A stretch of 64,000 nucleotides of DNA from Kutzneria chonburiensis. Its GTDB lineage: Bacteria > Actinomycetota > Actinomycetes > Mycobacteriales > Pseudonocardiaceae. Of the stretch, positions 7,664 through 16,635 are shown one piece after another; position 1 is the stretch's first letter, and every line of letters starts with the position of its first letter. Location: the NCBI RefSeq assembly GCF_028622115.1, contig NZ_CP097263.1:7316001-7380000 (forward strand), in the 5' to 3' direction. The notes under the pieces are model-generated. The model saw only the letters and a program-made list of their open reading frames with translations. It was not told the origin of the DNA and did not search any database. The position numbers were made by a program, and so were the translations under genes.

Positions 7664-8736
7664 CGCTCCAGCTCGCCGCGGATGAACTGCTCCACGGCGT
7701 CGCGGGCCTCGGAGTCGGAGTACTGCTCCGGCGGCGACTTCATGAAGTAGGACGATGCGGACAGGATGGGGCCGCCGATGCCGCGGTCCAGGGCGATCTT
7801 GGCGGCGCGGACGGCGTCGATGATGATGCCGGCGGAGTTGGGGGAGTCCCAGACCTCGAGCTTGTACTCGAGGTTGAGCGGGACGTCGCCGAACGCGCGG
7901 CCCTCAAGGCGCACGTAGGCCCACTTGCGGTCGTCGAGCCACTGGACGTAGTCGGACGGCCCGATGTGCACGTTGCGGGCGCCGAGGTCGCGGTCGACCT
8001 GGGAGGTCACCGACTGGGTCTTGGAGATCTTCTTGGACTCCAGCCGGTCGCGCTCCAGCATGTTCTTGAAGTCCATGTTGCCGCCGACGTTGAGCTGCAT
8101 GGTGCGGTCCAGCAGCACGCCGCGGTCCTCGAACAACTTGGCCAGCACCCGGTGGGTGATGGTCGCGCCGACCTGGGACTTGATGTCGTCGCCGACGATG
8201 GGCACGCCGGCCTCGGTGAACTTCGCGGCCCAGGCGGGGTCGGAGGCGATGAACACCGGCAGCGCGTTGACGAACGCCACGCGAGCGTCCAGGGCGCACT
8301 GGGCGTAGAAGCGGTCGGCGTCCTCGGAGCCGACCGGCAGGTAGGAGACGAGCACGTCGACCTGGGCGTCACGCAGCGCCTTGACCACGTCGACCGGGTC
8401 CTCGTCGGACTCCTCGATGGTCTCGCGGTAGTAGCGGCCGAGCCCGTCGAGGGTGTGCCCACGCTGAACCGGCACCCCGAGCGGCGGCACATCGGCGATC
8501 TTGATGGTGTTGTTCTCGCTGGTCAGGATGGCCTCAGACAGGTCTAGGCCGACCTTCTTGGCGTCCACGTCGAACGCGGCGACGAACTCCACGTCCCGCA
8601 CGTGGTAGTCGCCGAACTGGACGTGCATCAGGCCGGGCACCCGCGTCCCCGGCTCGGCGTCCCGGTAGTAGTGCACCCCCTGAACCAGGGATGCGGCGCA
8701 GTTGCCGACACCCACAATGGCCACCCGCACACTCAT
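7660..8736 (-). CDS. ino1: Inositol-3-phosphate synthase
   Basis: 358 aa from the ATG at 8736, with a strong SD (GGAGGAG). The N-terminal [16 protein letters not shown] is the NAD-binding glycine motif; [27 protein letters not shown] and KISKTQSV are the catalytic-core motifs of actinobacterial myo-inositol-1-phosphate synthases. The enzyme converts glucose-6-phosphate to inositol-3-phosphate in the cytosol, feeding phosphatidylinositol, mannosylated lipids and mycothiol. Length equals that of M. tuberculosis Ino1 (Rv0046c), and the position next to the DUF5318 gene and ponA is conserved, though the PadR-type gene usually next to it is missing. Confidence 0.95.
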   Translation of the reverse strand: MSVRVAIVGVGNCAASLVQGVHYYRDAEPGTRVPGLMHVQFGDYHVRDVEFVAAFDVDAKKVGLDLSEAILTSENNTIKIADVPPLGVPVQRGHTLDGLGRYYRETIEESDEDPVDVVKALRDAQVDVLVSYLPVGSEDADRFYAQCALDARVAFVNALPVFIASDPAWAAKFTEAGVPIVGDDIKSQVGATITHRVLAKLFEDRGVLLDRTMQLNVGGNMDFKNMLERDRLESKKISKTQSVTSQVDRDLGARNVHIGPSDYVQWLDDRKWAYVRLEGRAFGDVPLNLEYKLEVWDSPNSAGIIIDAVRAAKIALDRGIGGPILSASSYFMKSPPEQYSDSEARDAVEQFIRGELER

Positions 8737-8757
8737 CCGGACTCCTCCTCGGTGTGA

Positions 8758-8776
8758 TTGGCAGTACCAGTGCCAA
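8758..8776. promoter_or_regulatory. Inverted repeat upstream of ino1
   Basis: TTGGCA-N7-TGCCAA is a perfect 6-bp inverted repeat centred about 30 bp upstream of the ino1 start. It is well placed for an operator overlapping the promoter or 5' UTR. Inositol synthase genes are regulated by LacI-type factors in corynebacteria; whether that applies here is not shown. Confidence 0.4.
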
Positions 8777-8941
8777 CGCGGCGCTGCGCACGTGCTGTTC
8801 CATCGCTGGTCAGCCCGGCTTTCCAGCCTCTCATGGCCAGCTGTCCGCGACCTGTTCCTGTGGCGTGGGTGACACAGCGTGGCCGGGCGCTGCCCTGAAC
8901 GGCCCATTGGGCCCCAACGGGCGCCACGTACCCTGTTCCGT

Positions 8942-9345
8942 GTGCGGACCCAGAGGCAGGTGGTGGACTACGCGTTGCAGCGCCGTGCGCTGCTGGCCGA
9001 GGTCTACTCGGGCCGGGTCGGCACGATGGAGGTCTGCGACGCCAGCCCCTACCTGGTGCGGGCGGCGAAGTTCCACGGACAGCCGACCGAGACGAGCTGC
9101 CCGGTGTGCCGAAAGAGCAGCTCACGCTGGTCTCCTGGGTATACGGCGACGAGCTCAAGCATGTGGCAGGCTCGGCCCGCACACCGGACGAACTGGACCG
9201 CATGAGTTCCCTGTACGAGGAGTTCACGGTCTACGTCGTCGAAGTTTGCCGCACATGTAGTTGGAACCACCTGGTGCAGTCATACGTCCTGGGGACGGGC
9301 GGCTTGCGCGCACGCAAGCCGCGTCGGCGTACTGCCGCGGAGTGA
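8942..9345 (+). pseudogene. DUF5318 protein, interrupted by a 1-bp frameshift
   Basis: The reading frame from the GTG at 8942 ([20 protein letters not shown]) runs through SCPVCRK and then turns to nonsense, while the expected continuation, KEQLTLVSWVYGDELKHVAG and CRTCSWNHLVQSYVLG, is in another frame ending at 9345. Restoring one G in the AAAGAG at 9112-9117 (AAG GAG) gives a continuous protein of about 134 residues with two CxxC motifs, matching the actinobacterial DUF5318 family (Rv0049 in M. tuberculosis). A -10 box (TACCCT, 8929-8934) 7 nt upstream indicates a leaderless mRNA. Either a real pseudogene or a sequencing indel. It lies directly upstream of ponA as in mycobacteria. Confidence 0.85.
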
Positions 9346-9439
9346 ACGCTCCGCTGCGGTCGCGGCGTCTAGCAGTACAGACGATGGACTAGCACGACTG
9401 GTTGCCTACCTGGTGGGTACCGATCTGGAAGGCCGTTTG

Positions 9440-12178
9440 GTGAGTGACGAGCGTGGTGACGAGGCCCAGTGGCCGAGCTTCGACGAATCGGAGCAGCCCG
9501 GCCGCCGGGGCGGCGGTCAGCCGGCTTGGCCCGGTGAGCCGCCGACGAGTCGGGGGCCCGGCGGTCGACCGCCGGTGCCGCCGAACCAGCAGCCGCCGAT
9601 GCGGGGTGGTCCGAACACCCCGCCGCGCGGCTATCCGCCCCAGCAGCCGCCACGGCGGCCGATGGGCCCCGGTGGCCAGGGCGGTCCCCCGCCGCCGATG
9701 AACCGCGGCGGGCGGCCCGGTCCGGGCGGCCCCAACGGCCCAGGCGGCCGTCCGGTCCAGCCCGGCATGAACGGGCCGACCCAGCGGACGCCGTTCAACC
9801 AGCCGACGGACATGCTGCCGCCGGTGCACGAGGAGTACCAGCGTGAGCCGGAGCTCATGACGCACCGCGAGCACGACCTGCCGCCGGACCCGCACTACAT
9901 CGAGCCCGACGAGTACCTGGACGACGAGTACGACGAGGCGACGCTGCGCAAGAAGCGCATTTGGCGCCGCGTCCGCCGGGGCGCGTACATCATGGCCGCG
10001 GTGGGCTTCGTCGGCCCGGTGGTGGCGTTCATCATCACGTACTTCATGGTCGAGCCGCCGTCCCCGCAGCAGGTGCTCAACCAGCAGCAGACCATGACCA
10101 TCTACTACGCCGACGGCAGCGTGATGGCCACGCTCGGCCCGACCGGCGGCGGCGACCGCACGATCCTGCCGATCGACAAGATCCCGACGGTCGTGCAGCA
10201 CGCGGTCGAGGCAGCCGAGGACGAGACGTTCGAGACCAACAGCGGTTTCGACATCAAGGGCATCGGCCGCGCCGTGTACAGCCAGCTCAAGGGCGGCGGC
10301 GGTGGCGGCTCCGGCATCACCCAGCAGTACGTGAAGAAGGCCACCGGCAACGAGGACCACACCCTCACGCGTAAGTGGACCGAGCTGGTCAAGGCGATCA
10401 AGATGAGCCAGCAGCAGTCCAAGCCGGAGATCCTCGGCGCGTACCTGAACACGGTGTACTTCGGCCGCGGCGCCTACGGCATCCAGGCCGCCGCCCAGGC
10501 CTACTTCGGCAAGAACATCGACCAGGTCGACCCGTCGCAGGCGGCATTCCTGGCCGGCTGCATCAACGTGCCCGGCAACAACGAGGACCCGAGCTGGACC
10601 AACCAGCGCTGGACCTACACGATGGGCCGGATGGTCGCCAACGGCTGGCTCAGCCAGGCCGACCGGGCCAAGTACCCGGCACAGCCCACGCCGAAGGCGA
10701 ACGAGAGTGAAGGCGCGCTGGACGCCCCGACCACCTTCGTGGTGCGGCAGGTCAAGAAGGAAGCTGGCCTGGCGGACTTCGCCAACATCCAGGAGCAGGA
10801 CCTGGAGAAGATGGGCGCGCAGATCCACACCACCATCGACAAGAAGGCCATGGAGCAGGCGGTCCAGGCCAACAAGACGGTGATGGCCAAGGACAAGCAG
10901 AACGATCCGAACATGTCGTCGGCGCTGGTGTCGATCGATCCGAAGACCGGCGGCATCGTGGCCTGGTACGGCGGCGACGATCTGAAGGCGTCCACCTTCG
11001 ACATGGCCGACACGCCGAACCAGCCGGGCTCGTCGTTCAAGCCGTACGTGTTCATGGCCGGCATGCAGCAGAACCCGCAGATCGGCCTCAACTCGCTGTA
11101 CAACGGCAAGGGGCCGCAGGACTTCCACGGCGTGCCGATCAACAACTCCGACGGCGAAGAATGCCCGAGCGAGCCCTGCACGGTGAGGCAGGCGATGACG
11201 CTGTCGATCAACACGGTCTTCTACAAGATGACCGACGACATCGGCCCGAAGGCTGTGCAGGACGCGGCGTTCGCCGCCGGTATCTCGAAGACCCAGGTCG
11301 TGGCCGGCAACAAGATCGGCGCACTTGCCCCGGCCGACGGCAGCCCGCCGGCCGACGGTATCGCGCTCGGCCAGTACGAGGTCCGGCCGCGGGACCAGGC
11401 CCAGGGCTACGCCACGCTGGCCAACAACGGCATGTACATCCCGTCGCACTTCATCACGTCGATCAAGGACAGCACCGGGAACGTCCAGTACGACGCGGCG
11501 GCGAACCCCAAGCTGACGCCGGTGCAGGCATTCGACAAGACGGACTCGAACAAGAACGCCCAGCTGGCGCGCAACGTCACCGAGTCGATGCTGGACGTCG
11601 CGAAGAGCTCCTGCGCGGACCCGGCCCACACCCAGTGCGCCAACGTCGGCACCCGGCCGCTCGCCGCGAAGACCGGCACCGCGCAGTACGAAAACACCAG
11701 GCACAACGCGAACGCCTGGATGGTGGGCTACACGCCGCAGATCGTCACGGCGGTCTGGGTCGGCCACAACAACGGCGTCTCGCCGATCTACGGCTACTAC
11801 CTCAACAAGATCGGTCCTGGAACGAAGTACGACATCTACGGTCGTGAGGAGCCTGCCTACATCTGGAAGGCTTACATGTCCGACTACCTCCAGGACAAGC
11901 CGACCGAGCAGTTCCCGAAGTTCAAGGATCTGGGTGGCAAGGGCAACTACAGCGGCCTGACCACCACGACCACGCCGACCTTCACCACCACGACCGGGTC
12001 CACCACGACGACCGACACGACGGACCCGACCGACCCCACGACGAAGACGCATCGCACGACGACGGAGAACACGTGTCCGTTCGGCATCTGTCCGCCGGAC
12101 ACTTCCACCACTACGCCGACCAAGAAGGGCGGCCCGCCCGGCGGCGGTGGGGGAGATCCAGGAGTAGGCGGAGGCTGA
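9440..12178 (+). CDS. ponA1: Class A penicillin-binding protein
   Basis: 912 aa from a GTG with an ideal SD (GGAAGG, 7-nt spacing); an earlier GTG at 9413 is less likely. Order: Pro/Gly-rich acidic cytoplasmic tail (about residues 1-180), one membrane anchor (183-205), GT51 glycosyltransferase (about 250-375, with AAEDETF, GSGITQQYVKKA and LNTVYFGRGAYGIQ), then transpeptidase with SSFK (Ser 531), SIN (589) and KTGT (744), all intact. A Thr-rich, then Pro/Gly-rich tail of about 80 residues ends the protein. It polymerises and cross-links peptidoglycan outside the membrane. It corresponds to M. tuberculosis PonA1 by content and neighbours. Confidence 0.93.
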   Translation: MSDERGDEAQWPSFDESEQPGRRGGGQPAWPGEPPTSRGPGGRPPVPPNQQPPMRGGPNTPPRGYPPQQPPRRPMGPGGQGGPPPPMNRGGRPGPGGPNGPGGRPVQPGMNGPTQRTPFNQPTDMLPPVHEEYQREPELMTHREHDLPPDPHYIEPDEYLDDEYDEATLRKKRIWRRVRRGAYIMAAVGFVGPVVAFIITYFMVEPPSPQQVLNQQQTMTIYYADGSVMATLGPTGGGDRTILPIDKIPTVVQHAVEAAEDETFETNSGFDIKGIGRAVYSQLKGGGGGGSGITQQYVKKATGNEDHTLTRKWTELVKAIKMSQQQSKPEILGAYLNTVYFGRGAYGIQAAAQAYFGKNIDQVDPSQAAFLAGCINVPGNNEDPSWTNQRWTYTMGRMVANGWLSQADRAKYPAQPTPKANESEGALDAPTTFVVRQVKKEAGLADFANIQEQDLEKMGAQIHTTIDKKAMEQAVQANKTVMAKDKQNDPNMSSALVSIDPKTGGIVAWYGGDDLKASTFDMADTPNQPGSSFKPYVFMAGMQQNPQIGLNSLYNGKGPQDFHGVPINNSDGEECPSEPCTVRQAMTLSINTVFYKMTDDIGPKAVQDAAFAAGISKTQVVAGNKIGALAPADGSPPADGIALGQYEVRPRDQAQGYATLANNGMYIPSHFITSIKDSTGNVQYDAAANPKLTPVQAFDKTDSNKNAQLARNVTESMLDVAKSSCADPAHTQCANVGTRPLAAKTGTAQYENTRHNANAWMVGYTPQIVTAVWVGHNNGVSPIYGYYLNKIGPGTKYDIYGREEPAYIWKAYMSDYLQDKPTEQFPKFKDLGGKGNYSGLTTTTTPTFTTTTGSTTTTDTTDPTDPTTKTHRTTTENTCPFGICPPDTSTTTPTKKGGPPGGGGGDPGVGGG

Positions 12179-12213
12179 GCAACTCCCCCGACATGACCGG
12201 CGTCTGACCTGAT

Positions 12214-14151
12214 GTGGCGCAGGTACAGGGGGATAGCAAGAAACGGGACTGGCGGCGGATCCGGCGCGCGTTGTACGCGCTGGTGTCCGCCGCCTTTCTC
12301 GTTCCCGTGGTGGCGTTCGTGATCACCTACTTCGTGGTCGACGTGCCCGATCCGGACGCGATCGCGGCACAGGAGACGCAGACGGTCTCGCTGTACTACG
12401 CCGACGGCTCGAAGATGGTGGACATCGCGCCCGGCGGCACCCGGTCGAAGGTGAGCTACGACCAGCTGCCGGACGTGGTCAAGCACGCGGTGTTCGCCGC
12501 GGAGGACGCGACCTTCGAGGAGAACGCCGGCTTCGACATCAAGTCGATCGTGCGGGCGGTGTGGATCCAGCTGACCGGTGGGCAGAGCGGCGGCTCCGGC
12601 ATCACCCAGCAGTACGTCAAGAAAGCCACCGGCGACGACGCACCGAACCTCGGGCGCAAGTGGGTGGAACTGGTGTCGGCGTTCAAGATGAACAACGAGC
12701 GGTCCAAAGAGGACATTCTCACCGCATACCTCAACACCGTCTACTTCGGACGCGGCGCGTACGGGATCAGGGCCGGTGCGCAGGCCTACTTCGGCAAGGA
12801 TCTCGACCAGCTGAACCCGTCCGAGGCAGCGCAGCTGGCCGGCATGATCCAGGGGCCGAGCAAGAGCGAGGACGCGTCCTACCGGAAGCGGCGCTGGACC
12901 AATGTGATGACGCAGATGGTGGACAAGGGCTGGCTGTCGGCCGGCGAGCGGGCCGACTTCAAGGAGCCGCCGGCGTTGATCGACCGGGACAAGGCCCGTC
13001 CGACCTCGCTGTCCGGACCGCGGCAGGCGATCGAGGACCAGGTCTTGGACGAACTGGCCCAACAGCCCTTCGGGCTCAGCGAGGACCAGGCCGAACGCCA
13101 GGGCGTGAAGATCTACACGACCATCGACCCCAAGGCGCAGGACGCCGCCGAGCAGGCCGTGAAGTCGGTGATGGACGGCCAGCCGCTGGCGCTGCGGCAG
13201 GCGCTGGTCGCGGTGAACCCGAAGACCGGCGGCGTCACCGCCTACTGGGGCAACTCGGGTCCGGGCACCACCGACAACGCGCAGACCCTCCAGCAGCCGG
13301 GCACCGTCTTCCAGCCGTTCGACCTGATCGCCGCGCTACAGCAGGGCATCGGCACGAACTCGGTGTTCAACTCCGCCTCGCCGCAGACCTTCGACGCCCG
13401 GCAGATCATCAACGGCGAGGAGCACTACCCGTGCAAGGCGTCGTGCACGCTGGCCCAAGCACTCCAGTACTCGATCAACACCGAGCTGGCCAACCTGGTC
13501 TACAACCGGGTCAGCACCAAGGCGGTGGCCGACGCCGCCCACCAGGCCGGCGTGCCGGCCGATGTCGACGGCACCAAGCTGCTGGTCGGCGAGAACGGCG
13601 GCAATCCGGACATCAGCATCGCCAACGGCGGCGGCTCCACCCAGGTCCGCCCGATCGACCTGGCCGCCGCCTACGCCACGCTGGCGGCCGACGGCCAGCG
13701 CCGGTCGCCGCACTTCATCAGCAAGATCACCTTCGGTGACGGCCGCAGCTTCGACCGTCCCGACGACACGGCCGCCGCGTTCGGGCCGAACAGCCAGCAG
13801 ATCGCCAACTCCGTCACCGCCGCCATGGCCGGTGGGGCCCAGCAGAACGGCCTTGGCCTCAACGGCCCGTGGCCGACCGCCGTGAAGACCGGCGCCCAGC
13901 CGATCAGCGGCCCGGACAACGCCAAGGCCTGGACCGTCGGCTACACCCGTTCGCTGGCCGCATCGGTCTGGGTCGGCTCCGACCGGTACGAGCCCATCCA
14001 CGACAAGGACGGCAATCCGATCGCCGGCAACGGCCTGCCCGGCAAGATCTGGCAGTCGTTCATGAACGGCTACCTCAAGGCCGTGAACGCGCCGCCCGAG
14101 GCCTTTCCACCAGCCGCGGCCGATCTGCCGCACGCGCCGACGACCCGCTGA
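12214..14151 (+). CDS. Class A PBP paralogue with a dead transpeptidase motif
   Basis: 645 aa, GTG start 35 bp after the first PBP gene. It lacks the long N- and C-terminal low-complexity tails. After a membrane anchor (about residues 18-40) the GT51 domain is intact (AAEDATFEENAGFD, GGSGITQQYVKKA, LNTVYFGRGAYGIR). In the penicillin-binding domain, the SxxK motif is replaced by TVFQ (Thr 364, Gln 367), so both the acylated serine and the general-base lysine are lost, although SIN (420) and KTGA (558) remain. It probably acts as a glycosyltransferase or scaffold. It clearly arose by tandem duplication of the preceding gene. Confidence 0.9.
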   Translation: MAQVQGDSKKRDWRRIRRALYALVSAAFLVPVVAFVITYFVVDVPDPDAIAAQETQTVSLYYADGSKMVDIAPGGTRSKVSYDQLPDVVKHAVFAAEDATFEENAGFDIKSIVRAVWIQLTGGQSGGSGITQQYVKKATGDDAPNLGRKWVELVSAFKMNNERSKEDILTAYLNTVYFGRGAYGIRAGAQAYFGKDLDQLNPSEAAQLAGMIQGPSKSEDASYRKRRWTNVMTQMVDKGWLSAGERADFKEPPALIDRDKARPTSLSGPRQAIEDQVLDELAQQPFGLSEDQAERQGVKIYTTIDPKAQDAAEQAVKSVMDGQPLALRQALVAVNPKTGGVTAYWGNSGPGTTDNAQTLQQPGTVFQPFDLIAALQQGIGTNSVFNSASPQTFDARQIINGEEHYPCKASCTLAQALQYSINTELANLVYNRVSTKAVADAAHQAGVPADVDGTKLLVGENGGNPDISIANGGGSTQVRPIDLAAAYATLAADGQRRSPHFISKITFGDGRSFDRPDDTAAAFGPNSQQIANSVTAAMAGGAQQNGLGLNGPWPTAVKTGAQPISGPDNAKAWTVGYTRSLAASVWVGSDRYEPIHDKDGNPIAGNGLPGKIWQSFMNGYLKAVNAPPEAFPPAAADLPHAPTTR

Positions 14152-14186
14152 TGAGGACGCTGACCGCACGCACACGCGGGTGCCCG

Positions 14187-14199
14187 TAGCATGCCCCGA
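14187..14199 (+). promoter_or_regulatory. Leaderless promoter of the GT87 gene
   Basis: TAGCAT (14187-14192) is a -10 box 7 nt before the GTG at 14200. This argues for starting translation at 14200 rather than at the ATG at 14191, which would lie inside the -10 element. Confidence 0.5.
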
Positions 14200-15777
14200 G
14201 TGTCAGGTGAACCGGATGGGAACGAGTCCGTGCAGCCGACCGGCACCTCCCTGCTGGAGGACACCGAGTCGCTGGGGCCGGACGAGCGGGTCGCGCCCAC
14301 CTGGACGGAGTCGCTGGTCAGGTCGCTGAGCCGGCCGTTCGGCGGGCCGCTGGGGCGGCACGCCTCGGTGGGGCGGCAGTGGTTCTGGACGGCGGCGCGC
14401 GTCATCCTGCTGCTGGCGGTGGTGGTGCTGGCGCTGGGCTGGCTGCAGAAGTCGCCGTGCGTGCAGACGTACAAGGACGACAAGGGCGTGCTCCAGCTGG
14501 ACTGGAGCGGCAACCGGCAGTACGTCGCCATGTGCTACTCGGACGTCATCCCGCTGTACACCGCGGAGCGGCTGGACCAGCCGGGCATGTTCCCGTACCG
14601 CACGTCCTGGGTGGACGGCGAGGGCACGCCGCAGGCCCACATCCGGTACATGGAGTACCCGGTGCTGACCGGCGTGTTCCAGTGGTTCAACGCCAAGCTG
14701 GCCCAGGGCTACATCTCGATCGCGTCGAGCGGCATCCTGCCGTTCACCATGACGGTGGTCGCCTACTTCGACTTCATCGCCTTCTTCCTGTCACTGGCCT
14801 GGCTGGTGGTGGTGTGGTCGGTGATGCGAATAGCCGGCCGGCGAATGTGGGACGCGGCCCTGGTGGCGGTGTCGCCGCTGGTCATCGTGCAGGCGTTCAC
14901 CAACTTCGACACGCTGGCGGTGGCGTTCGCGACGGCCGGCCTGCTGGCCTGGGCGAAGAAGAAACCGGTGCTGGCCGGCATCCTGCTCGGCCTCGGCGGC
15001 GCGGCGAAGCTCTATCCGCTGTTCCTGCTGGGACCGCTGCTCCTGCTGTGTTGGCGTGGCGGCCGGATGAAGCAGGGCCTGACCACGACGTTGTCGGCGC
15101 TGCTGATGTGGGCGGCGGTCAACGCGCCGATCTACATCCTCTACCGGCCCGGCTGGTGGGAGTTCTTCCGGCTCAACACCGAACGCGGCGTCGACCCGGA
15201 CACGCTGTACAACGTGGTCCAGTACTTCACCGGCTGGCTCGGCTTCGACGGCATCCTGGCGCAGAACCAGGTGCCGACGATCCTCAACACGGTCAGCGCG
15301 GCCCTGTTCCTGCTCTGCTGCGCGGGCATCACCTGGGTGACGATGACGGCCCCGCTGCGGCCGCGCCTGGCTCAGGTCTGCCTGCTGGTGGTGGCGGCGT
15401 TCCTCGTCACCAACAAGGTGTGGAGCCCGCAGTATTCGCTGTGGCTGGTGCCGCTGGCCGTGCTGGCCATTCCGCGCTGGAAGCCGTTGCTGGCCTGGAT
15501 GACCATCGACGCCCTGGTGTGGGTGCCTCGCATGTTCTTCTACCTGGGCACCGACAAGAAGGGCCTGCCGGCCGGACCGTTCCTCACCTTCGTGGTGGCC
15601 AGGGACCTGGCCGTGATCGGCCTGTGCATCCTGGTGATCCGCGAGATCTACCGGCCGGAGCTGGACCTGGTGCGCCGCCCCGGCGACGACGACCCGATGG
15701 GCGGCTTCCTCGACGGCGCCGCCGACAGGTTCACGTTCCGGCGGCGTCAGCGCTTGATGACGGCATCGGTGAGCTGA
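14200..15777 (+). CDS. GT87-type membrane glycosyltransferase
   Basis: 525 aa from GTG 14200 ([17 protein letters not shown]). A soluble N-terminal stretch of about 65 residues is followed by about ten membrane segments, with an extracytoplasmic loop rich in aromatic and charged residues ([32 protein letters not shown]). This is the pattern of GT-C fold mannosyl/arabinosyltransferases of the DUF2029/GT87 group, which use polyprenyl-phosphate sugars. Position after ponA and before rpsF matches M. tuberculosis Rv0051. The exact sugar donor and acceptor are unknown, but a role in cell-envelope glycans is likely. Its 3' end overlaps the convergent gene by 31 bp. Confidence 0.85.
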   Translation: MSGEPDGNESVQPTGTSLLEDTESLGPDERVAPTWTESLVRSLSRPFGGPLGRHASVGRQWFWTAARVILLLAVVVLALGWLQKSPCVQTYKDDKGVLQLDWSGNRQYVAMCYSDVIPLYTAERLDQPGMFPYRTSWVDGEGTPQAHIRYMEYPVLTGVFQWFNAKLAQGYISIASSGILPFTMTVVAYFDFIAFFLSLAWLVVVWSVMRIAGRRMWDAALVAVSPLVIVQAFTNFDTLAVAFATAGLLAWAKKKPVLAGILLGLGGAAKLYPLFLLGPLLLLCWRGGRMKQGLTTTLSALLMWAAVNAPIYILYRPGWWEFFRLNTERGVDPDTLYNVVQYFTGWLGFDGILAQNQVPTILNTVSAALFLLCCAGITWVTMTAPLRPRLAQVCLLVVAAFLVTNKVWSPQYSLWLVPLAVLAIPRWKPLLAWMTIDALVWVPRMFFYLGTDKKGLPAGPFLTFVVARDLAVIGLCILVIREIYRPELDLVRRPGDDDPMGGFLDGAADRFTFRRRQRLMTASVS

Positions 15778-16217
15778 CCGGCGCCGACCGGGTCCAGCAG
15801 CCGGTGCAGCGCGACGAGGAAGTTGTCGGTGCGCAGCCACCACGTGTACAGCAGCACCGTCGTGGCCACCGCCGCGAACAGCGGCGTCTGGTCCCAGAAC
15901 ACCACGCCGACGACCAGGCCCACGATGATCACGACCTCACCGGTGAACAGCCGCGCGAAGATCATCGTCCGGGCCAGGTCGACCACCGCCTTGCGGTCGG
16001 GCCGCTTGGCCGGGGCCTTGCGCTGGTCGAGCAGGCCGATCACGTAGACGCTGAGCAGGCCGACCACCGGCAGGATCAGCGCCGCGGGCGTCAGCGTCAC
16101 CGGCGCCCCGGGCAGCAGCAACAACACGCCGACCACCACGAACAGCAGGCAGCCGAGGAACACCGACTGCGCCAGCCGCCGGAACGCGCCGAACGCCGAG
16201 GTACTCGGTTCGAACAT
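15747..16217 (-). CDS. Small four-helix membrane protein, unknown function
   Basis: 156 aa from the ATG at 16217 ([19 protein letters not shown]), which has a GAGGA SD about 9 nt upstream; a start at 16262 adds 15 unlikely residues. Four hydrophobic segments are visible: [48 protein letters not shown] and an amphipathic C-terminal one, with a basic loop ([13 protein letters not shown]) between the second and third. I do not recognise a family. Convergent with the GT87 gene. Confidence 0.65.
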   Translation of the reverse strand: MFEPSTSAFGAFRRLAQSVFLGCLLFVVVGVLLLLPGAPVTLTPAALILPVVGLLSVYVIGLLDQRKAPAKRPDRKAVVDLARTMIFARLFTGEVVIIVGLVVGVVFWDQTPLFAAVATTVLLYTWWLRTDNFLVALHRLLDPVGAGQLTDAVIKR

Positions 16218-16270
16218 GCCGAGATCCTCGCACCCGGCCTTCCGGTGGACGCAGTCACCCATTCGTGGCT

Positions 16271-16289
16271 ACATTCGTCCCGCGAATGT
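16271..16289. promoter_or_regulatory. Probable operator of the Phd-type antitoxin gene
   Basis: ACATTCG-TCCCG-CGAATGT is a perfect 7-5-7 inverted repeat ending 20 bp before the antitoxin start. ATTCG repeats around it (also at 16261). Phd/YefM proteins autoregulate by binding palindromes in their own promoters, so this is a likely self-operator. Confidence 0.5.
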
Positions 16290-16309
16290 GGCGACGGTAA
16301 AAAAACGTC

Positions 16310-16564
16310 ATGAATGTCGGAGTCCGAGAGCTGCGAGACAAGTTGAGTCGCTACTTGGCCGAAGTCCGTGCGGGTCGCACGCTCACCGTCACCCGCCGTG
16401 GCAGGCCGATCGCGCAGATCGTGCCCGTTCAGCGGCCGACGACACTGGATCAACTCATTGCCGAGGGCCAGGTCCGTCCGTCGCGGTCGTACGAGTCAGA
16501 TCTACCGCCGCCGGCCGAGGGAACCGGATCAGGCAGTGAGCTGGTGGTTGGTCAATGGCGGTGA
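16310..16564 (+). CDS. Phd/YefM-family antitoxin without a visible toxin
   Basis: 84 aa. The N-terminal about 50 residues (MNVGVRELRDKLSRYLAEVR ... TVTRRGRPIAQIVPV) are the prevent-host-death fold that binds DNA and is normally followed by a toxin-neutralising tail, here Pro/Ser-rich (about residues 60-84). No PIN, Fic, RelE or Doc gene follows: a strong terminator hairpin comes 35 bp downstream, and the flanking genes are convergent. It is therefore an orphan antitoxin or a solitary regulator. A palindrome just upstream suggests autoregulation. Confidence 0.8.
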   Translation: MNVGVRELRDKLSRYLAEVRAGRTLTVTRRGRPIAQIVPVQRPTTLDQLIAEGQVRPSRSYESDLPPPAEGTGSGSELVVGQWR

Positions 16565-16598
16565 TCGGCAGCTGGGCATGACCACTGCCGACACCAAC

Positions 16599-16624
16599 GC
16601 GGCGCTCGGCTGAGCGAGCGCCGC
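16599..16624. terminator. Bidirectional terminator hairpin
   Basis: GCGGCGCTCG pairs perfectly with CGAGCGCCGC across a 6-nt loop (10-bp GC-rich stem). It lies between the 3' ends of the antitoxin gene (plus) and the GDSL hydrolase gene (minus), so it can serve both. There is no U-tract, as is usual for actinobacterial I-shaped terminators. Confidence 0.6.
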
Positions 16625-16635
16625 GTCCGCGCGGG

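Noticed and set aside
9389-12052. Minus-strand open frame of 887 codons opposite the first PBP gene
   Set aside because: Composition (Arg/Val/His/Asp-rich) is that of an antisense shadow; the plus strand has all PBP motifs.
16368-16613. Possible toxin gene overlapping the Phd-type antitoxin
   Set aside because: The frame is Arg/Ser-rich, lacks any toxin motif and lies in the shadow of the antitoxin gene.
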